Assembly (NCBI GenBank): GCA_025331125.1
Contig: JAOALB010000007.1
Span: forward strand, 124,001-188,000
Direction: 5' to 3'
From: Mycogone perniciosa
Lineage: Eukaryota > Ascomycota > Sordariomycetes > Hypocreales > Hypocreaceae
Length of the DNA: 64,000 nucleotides
The position numbers and the translations under genes were made by a program. This document shows positions 57,746-64,000 of the stretch, in pieces; within the stretch, counting starts at the first letter, position 1; each line of letters begins with the position of its first letter. Under the pieces are notes generated by a model. The model was not told the DNA's origin. It worked only from the letters and a program-made list of their open reading frames with translations, and made no database searches.

Positions 57746-60123
57746 CTAGTTGAAGTCCGCAGGTCCTTGCGCCTCAGCAACTGGCTCGGGGTGGGCCTCG
57801 TAAAAACTCAGGTATCTGACTTCAGCTTTGCGCTTGCTACTCTCATCAAGCTCGCCGAGGGCTGCTCCATTCTCCTTGATGCCGCCTGCGCTCTTGGAAG
57901 CCGTCGATACAGAGGGAGGGCTATAGTCAAAAAGTTAGCTCACATTTCCTCCATCACGGTAACGTCTCTCTCATGACTCACCCAAACATTTGCCCATCAA
58001 TGAGCAAAAACTCCTTCATGGCGTCCTTGCCGCCACGCTGCACCAAGTGGTTCATGTACACCTGTGCCAACTCTCGCTTCACAGCTGCCGACAGTCGGCT
58101 TCTGCTCCGGAACTCGTCAAAAACGTGCTTAACACGCTCTGCTTGCTCCGCCTCAGCTTCAGCGCTAGCTGTCGCCTGCTCCAGTTCGAATTGGAACCAT
58201 TTATCCCAGAACACGCGGCTGTCGGCATACCACTGCACATTCTTCAGGAAAACCGCGCGGGCGTTATCCGCGGAACTGTTGCCCTTCCAGAGCAGGAAGG
58301 CCCACTCGGCCACAAGCGCAGCCTTGGTGTAAAGATCAACCGTTGGCGCGTCAATCTGATCCTTGAGGACTTGAATGGCAGCCTCGGCACCGTTCTGACG
58401 ACGCTGCAGATTCGCCCACGAAATGATCACCTCGATGCAATCGGGAAGTCTGAGCAGAACCGCCTCATGGATGTCGGTTGCGACATCGACCCGACCACAA
58501 CGTTCTTCAAAGTATGCCCACTGCATACGGATGCCCGGGCGGCTGATGGGAACAAACAATGTCGACGCTCGGATGTAGATGTTCCGGACCTCCTCCTCCT
58601 TTCCGGGCTGCGCAGCCATCCAACGGGCATAGCGAAACCAGAACTCGTCGTAAAAGGCACAGGTAACCAGGCACCGTTCGTACAGAGCCACGATTCGGTT
58701 AAAGTCACCTTCTGCTTCCTCGAAATCCAAATACTTTCGCCAATTGGCAAGTTGAGGGTTCTCCAGCTCAGTGACGTGGAAATACGGTCTTTTGTTCTCA
58801 GACTCATATGTCCAGCGTTTAGAGACTTCATTCTGAGTCTGTGTAAAGACCTCATAGTACATGGCGTCAATTTTGGCACGGACGTCCCGCTCGATCTCAA
58901 GCTCCGGCTTCTGCGCACTTCCGTAGGCAGCCGATTCGGCCGCAACCTCGGCTTGAAATCGAGACAGGGCATCAGCCGGCACAACCTCTGTTAGAGGCCG
59001 AGTATGGGACAGGGTTCTGAACCGATCATAATAGCGCGCATACTGATGCATAGGAATGCGGATGATGCGAGCGTGAATCAAAAAGATGCGATCATGAGCC
59101 TCCTGGCGCTCCTCGTACTCAATGTACTTGTCCCAAAAGGGATGAGCCAGGAAATCCAATCCAACCAAGGTGGTACCGCGTTCAAAGAGTCTAGGTGGTT
59201 AGGGTCAGAAAAAGCTCAGCAGACTAGGAGTAGGTGAAGGTAGACAAGAGAGGATCAGTACACAAGGGATTGGCCATGGGAGTAGAGTATGTAACAAAAC
59301 CGAGGTAAGCTCGTTAGAGGAACAAACGGCATGACGACGTGTGGCTATGAACGATCAGGCATGGCAACAACAGAGCCTGGCAGAGAGCGTAAGAGAGCAT
59401 CTCGAAATGGAAGGGACACTGCAGACCTGCAGACAGGCATATCTCACCACCAGGTACAGTTGATAGTGAGCTATGGAGCTCTCGCGAGGACAGGCAGCCG
59501 AAATCATAATGACCGGGTGCGATACTGCATCGATAGATTCGTTATGGGGAAGGAAAGCATCCATTTATACTTACTCTCTGACGAGTTGTGGATCATGGGT
59601 TGTCTCCATCTTGAAGGAGCAGTAATCCGTCCACAGATCGACAGAATTAGTTATGCTGGCGCAGCCTCGTTCGTATACCTGCCATGTTTGGTGAGCGTTG
59701 ATCACAAATGAACGAATCCGCCGATAAGCGCGTACCATCTCTGCTGACTCAGGGCCAGCGATGTTGAATTCGAGGTCGGCATACTTCTTCCAGTAGCCAA
59801 AGAACAGCGGGAACTTGAGGAGCAATCGATCGTAGGCGTCACGGATTGTCGCAAGTGCTTGTGGGCTTGAGTTGCGATTCAAGCCGCCATCGAGGCTCTC
59901 ACAGGCTTTGATCAGGTTCTCCCAGCTTTCGAAGTTGTCTGGATTCGCTTCCTGTGCCCGGAGAATTAGTTAGAAAACGGGCCAATAGCACTGGAAGCCG
60001 CAAGCAGCTGGCGCAGGTAGCTAGGTGCCAGAGCGCAGTGGGCAGACGTACCGTTTCAGCGATGTATTTGCGGACCGACGCGTACTCCTCGTCGGAGCCG
60101 CCGAAAGTGCTGAAGTCGCTCAT
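57746..60123 (-). CDS. prp39: U1 snRNP-associated splicing factor Prp39
   Basis: Four exons: 60123-60052, 59951-59575, 59190-57982, 57920-57746, 610 residues. Prp39 is a helical scaffold of HAT (half-a-TPR) repeats in the yeast U1 snRNP that helps 5' splice-site recognition. HAT signatures include DNFESWENLIKA, FPLFFGYWKKYADLE, VDLWTDYCSFK, HPFWDKYIEYEERQE, NWRKYLDFEEAEGD and FWFRYARWMAAQPGKEEEVRNIY. The two central exons join as VRE|LFERGTTLVGLDFL over a 384-nt intron, long for this genome. The last exon adds an Ala/Ser/Lys-rich tail ending EAQGPADFN. The first exon (MSDFSTFGGSDEEYASVRKYI) gives the start. It is divergent from the synaptojanin-type gene. Confidence 0.92.
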
Positions 60124-61473
60124 GGAAACGGATCTTTACGGCGCAACCGTGATCAGGAAGATGCAAGGAAGCGACAGCAGTGCGAGAGATTACTGTGCAG
60201 CAGGTGAAGATCGGAAAGGTGGAGGAGCAATGTTCGCGAAAGAGGTAGGGGGCTTGGCCGGTTGGCAGGTGGCTTGAAATGGAAGAAGTTGAAACGCGGT
60301 ACTTGCAGATGAAGTAGCGAGGCTGCTTAGCTTCTGTCAACAAGCGGCATAATTCCGCTTGATCAGAACGGGAAAACTACTTTATCATCAAGTACCCGAA
60401 AATATTCAATAACCAAGCTTATATGAGGCTATCGGGGCATCACCGATGCATGCAAACAGCATGTGTACTGACTAAGCAAAATGAGAAAGTATTTCTTGCC
60501 AGCAAAGCTGGACAAAAGTTTGAATCTTTCACATACATAGGCTCGTGATGATTCACCAAAAACATATGATAGGAAGAGACTGAACGCTCTCCTTATAGGA
60601 GAGCATGATCTCAATGCATAATCTGAAGCCTCATATTTTCTAGAGACTTTGTTTCTTCTCAATCGACAGCAGAGTAGTTTTCCCTGGACATTCTTACCAC
60701 GATCTTGACAAGACAGACCAATTTTTTTTCCCAGAGTCGTCTCTAGTATTACCTCGTAGCTCAAGGCCAACAGTCAATGGGCAGCGATAAAATTTGCTCA
60801 AAGCACCTTGTCAGCGACTGTGTTGATGTGGCTTGGCATTTTTAAGCACCATTAGTCTTGTATTCCGTATATAATATCAATCAAATCAGTATGGAGGAAG
60901 AAAATGTCTACTCCATGATTTGTCTAGAATATTTTCTGCGTCTTCCCTTTGACGTATTTGGCGGATCGAGCAATGCAATTCCGATTCCTGCGCAAACAGG
61001 TTGCCTCGGCTCGGGCCCAGACGTAACACAATAATTCCCCATTCCTTCCAATGGTTCTCTCTCCTCCCATTCTTCGCGGTTTCTGTTATGTGTCATTTTC
61101 TCTGTCAATCTGTGAGGCCATGAGCGTTGAGGCTAGATCCAAAGGCTGAGGCGCCCTACGAACCAGCGCTCTCTGTCAGCACTGAACAGTGAGTGAGCCA
61201 CTGCCAACTCGCCCAAAAGTAAGCTCCAACTTATTAATACTGCCGACGTCATTGTCAGGGCAGAAGCGACGCCAACAAACCACCCTCTGTCTTCGAACGC
61301 AGCCGCTTTGGACGCCAAACCAACGTGATCTGATGGCGAGGCTTTAAATCGCCCCAATCAATTGCAATTTGATCGACGCCGAGAACCATGGACGAGGATC
61401 GCCCGTAGATCCGCCGACCTCAGCTCACTCGCCTTCCAATCGCTGAACCCTCTGCAACCCCAAAGCCGTCATC
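60124..61473. promoter_or_regulatory. Divergent spacer prp39/synaptojanin-type gene
   Basis: This 1.35-kb spacer lies between two start codons. No gene and no RNA gene are supported. The palindrome family common elsewhere was not noticed here. Confidence 0.5.
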
Positions 61474-64000
61474 ATGGACAGTCCGTCCGGCCAGTGGAGC
61501 GCGCAAGCTCCCGCGCCCGAGAAATCGAGCGAGCTCTATATACGCGACTATCCGCATCGATCGATTGCTATAGTGTCCTCCTCCCACGCCCTGATCCTGC
61601 GATATAGTTCGTCGGCGAACGAGGCATTCGGCAGCGGCTCTCCCGTTTCGCTGCCCCCCGCGAAGCCACGTGGATCAGGATCCGAGTCGTCGTCTGCGAA
61701 ATGCATGGTGGAATTTTCTCCTATATCTAAGAAATTGCTCAAAGACTACCGTCCATTGACGTCGCGACCGGTGTATGGCACTCTGGGTCTGATTGCCATC
61801 AATGGCGAGGTCTTCTTGTCTGTCATCACCCAGGCCGTCAAGGCTGTAACCATCCGGCCGGGCGAAACTGTGGAACGGATTGTCAGTGTGGATTTCTACT
61901 GCCTGAGTAGTGCAGATTACGACGATGTTGTGCCATTGGACTCGCTGGATACAGAGTACTCGGAGGCTTATGGCTCTAATTCCTCACCTTATGGCCAGGG
62001 ACTGAGCCGGAGGGAAGTGGCTGTTGAACACCCGTGCCATGATCTGCGAAGGCTGCTCAGCAACGGGTCCTTCTATTACAGTACAGACTTTGATGTTACC
62101 AACAGAGTACAGGACCGGTAGGATCCGAACCAATCCCGAGTTCTTGACGAGTGTTGCTAATCTTCTTTTGAAGACCAATAAATTCCAATTCCTTCGAAAT
62201 AGACAACTTTGACGACACATACTTGTGGAACTCGTTCATGATCAGTCCCCTTGTCCAATTCCGCTCCCGCCTCATGCCTCAGGAACGCGAAGCACTGGAT
62301 GCATCGCGCATTCTGACCTCCGCAATACGTGGTTTCTGCAAGACGATGACCATTCCGCAGAGTTCTTCTCCCCTGAGGGCATCCAAGAGCGGCATGCCAT
62401 CATTCCTAACCCTTATATCGCGACTCTCGTGCCGACGAGCGGGAACCCGTTTTAATGCACGTGGCATGGACGATAACGGAAACGTAGCCAACTTTGTTGA
62501 AACCGAGACGACATTCTGGAGCCCTACTGGTATCCTCTTCTCTTATGCCCAGATAAGAGGATCAGTACCAATCTTTTGGGAGCAGGCTGCGGACCTTATC
62601 CCTGGACGCCAGAAAATCACGATAACCAGGTCACCAGACGCAACCCAGCCAACATTCAACAAGCATTTCGAGGATCTTGAACAGGCATATGGGGCCGTCC
62701 ATGTCATCAATCTTCTCAGTGAATCCAAGCCAGGCGAAGTAGAACTTGGCACGATGTATCGAAACTGTATCATACACTGTCCGTTAAGTCGGCCCGCCCA
62801 GGATGGATCGGATGACCATGTTTTGCTGCGAGAAACACATTACGACTTCCATGCTGAGACCAAGGGCCCAGCAGGATATGAGTCTGCTCGTGAGATTCGC
62901 CGATACATAGAGCATTCGTCTGATGGCTTCGCATACTACCTCGCTGAAGCTAGCAACGACCATTACGAGAAGGCTGATGATCGCATGGCCGTATTGCTTC
63001 AGCAAGAAGGCGTCTTTCGGACAAACTGCCTGGACTGTCTGGACCGAACAAACTTGATCCAGACTCTCATTTCACAGATGGCAGTCGAAGCATTCTTGGG
63101 CCACCGGGGAGAGTTTGCCGCCTCCGACTTCTGGATGAGGCATTCAAGCCTGTGGGCAGACAACGGCGATGCACTCTCCAAAACCTACGCTGGAACCGGG
63201 GCCCTGAAGACGTCGTTTACAAGACACGGCAAGATGTCCTTGTCCGGCGCCATGGCAGATATGCGCAAATCCGTGCAGCGCATCTATCACAATAATTTCG
63301 TGGATCCCTCGAGGCAGATTACCATTGATATGCTGCTTGGCCTTCTCGTTGGGCAGTCTCCAGTCTATCTCTTTGACCCTATCAGCGACTTCGTGTCTGT
63401 AGAGCTGGGAAGGCGGAGTGATGAGTTCACGTCGTTTAAGAATATTAGCATTTGGGTAGGGACGTTCAACTTGAACGGACGCACTGAGGGTATCGATGAG
63501 GACTTGTCTCCATGGCTGTTCCCTCCCTCGTTGGGGTCGGCACAGTCAGAGATATTTGTCGTTGCGTTCCAGGAAATAGCCGAGCTGAGTCCGCAACAAA
63601 TCATGAACAGCGATCCCACCAGAAAGAGAGACTGGGAGAAGGCGGTTAAGCGCACCCTGAACCGGAGACAAGCAAGCCTAGGGGGGGAGAAGTACGTGCT
63701 GTTGCGAAGCGGACAACTCGTCGGGGCGGCATTATGTATTTTTGTGAAAACCTCGGCCTTGGACAACATTAAGAATGTTGAGGGCAGCGTCAAGAAGACG
63801 GGTATGTCCGGAATGGCAGGGAACAAGGGGGCGGTGGCTATACGACTTGATTATGCCAACACGCACATTTGCTTTGTTACAGCACATTTGGCAGCGGGAT
63901 TTGCCAATTACGATGAGCGGAACAGAGATTATGCGACGATTCACCATGGCCTGAGATTCCAGAGGAACAGAGGGATCGAAGACCACGGTATGTTGCGCAC
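61474..64000 (+). CDS. Synaptojanin-type phosphoinositide phosphatase (Inp51/52/53-like), 3' part outside window
   Basis: Exons 61474-62117 and 62174-63987 are visible; a GT donor at 63988 starts an intron that leaves the window. About 819 residues can be read. The Sac1 domain covers roughly residues 50-560; its catalytic CX5R(T) site is NCLDCLDRTN. The inositol 5-phosphatase domain starts at ISIWVGTFNLNGR and includes VVAFQEIAELSPQQI and GNKGAVAIRL; FVTAHLAAGFANYDERNRDY follows near the window end. Proteins with both domains remove phosphates from PI(4,5)P2 and other phosphoinositides during endocytosis and Golgi-endosome traffic. The last catalytic motifs and the proline-rich tail are not in the window, so the exact paralogue cannot be assigned. 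Confidence 0.92.

Noticed and set aside
57990..58994. 334-codon plus-strand frame
   Set aside because: It is antisense to the large prp39 exon, which has clear HAT repeats.
59191..59574. Possible extra exon or snoRNA in the long prp39 intron
   Set aside because: Flanking exons join in frame without it as VRE|LFERG, and no box C/D or H/ACA pair was found by eye.

Overview
The window reads as nuclear DNA of a filamentous ascomycete. Genes carry several short introns (about 45-90 nt) with GT donors, AG acceptors and CTAAC/CTGAC-type branch points. The protein set is typical of Pezizomycotina (Sec10, Nus1, Trm5, Dus4, a Cyt-4-type mitochondrial RNase II, a Reg1-type PP1 regulator, a BtgE-type GH17 glucanase, cytochrome c peroxidase, Prp39, a synaptojanin-type phosphatase). 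The cyt-4 homologue and the general protein style suggest Sordariomycetes, probably Hypocreales. That placement is inference from remembered family resemblance, not from a search.

I rebuilt 19 genes with exon structures; every complete model keeps frame across its introns. Left part (1-10.1 kb, gene dense): an HXXXD acyltransferase cut by the window edge (-), dus4 (+), sec10 (-), nus1 (+), an AlkB-type dioxygenase (-) and trm5 (+). sec10/nus1 and alkB/trm5 are head-to-head pairs with short shared promoters; nus1/alkB converge with only 56 bp between stops. Next comes an 8.5 kb stretch with no gene I can support (10.1-18.6 kb), rich in short GTAC/TACGGAGTA/TACTTCGTA palindromes.

Middle part (18.6-40.1 kb): reg1-like PP1 regulator (+), mitochondrial RNase cyt-4 (-), cell-wall glucanase btgE (+), a WD40 protein with a long histidine/glutamine/acidic N-terminus (-), and cytosolic threonyl-tRNA synthetase (-), separated by wide intergenic spacers with the same palindromes. 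An AT-rich island follows (about 40.3-43.8 kb). It holds frameshifted coding remnants and one small secreted cysteine-containing protein gene with an 11-nt internal exon.

Right part (43.8-64 kb): HIT-zinc-finger vps71/swc6 (-) divergent from a small predicted mitochondrial membrane protein (+), ER protein disulfide isomerase (-), an old-yellow-enzyme-family oxidoreductase (-), a second small secreted protein with a Kex2-type site and a six-cysteine C-terminal half (+), cytochrome c peroxidase (-), U1 snRNP factor prp39 (-), and a synaptojanin-type phosphoinositide phosphatase (+) that runs off the window. No rRNA, tRNA, CRISPR array or intact transposon was recognised.

The most unusual signals are: (i) the dispersed composite palindrome family, including an 18-mer present three times exactly; (ii) the two secreted-protein genes next to AT-rich or gene-poor DNA; (iii) a PCNA-box-like N-terminus on the AlkB protein; (iv) very small coding exons (6 nt proposed in trm5, 11 nt in the secreted protein).
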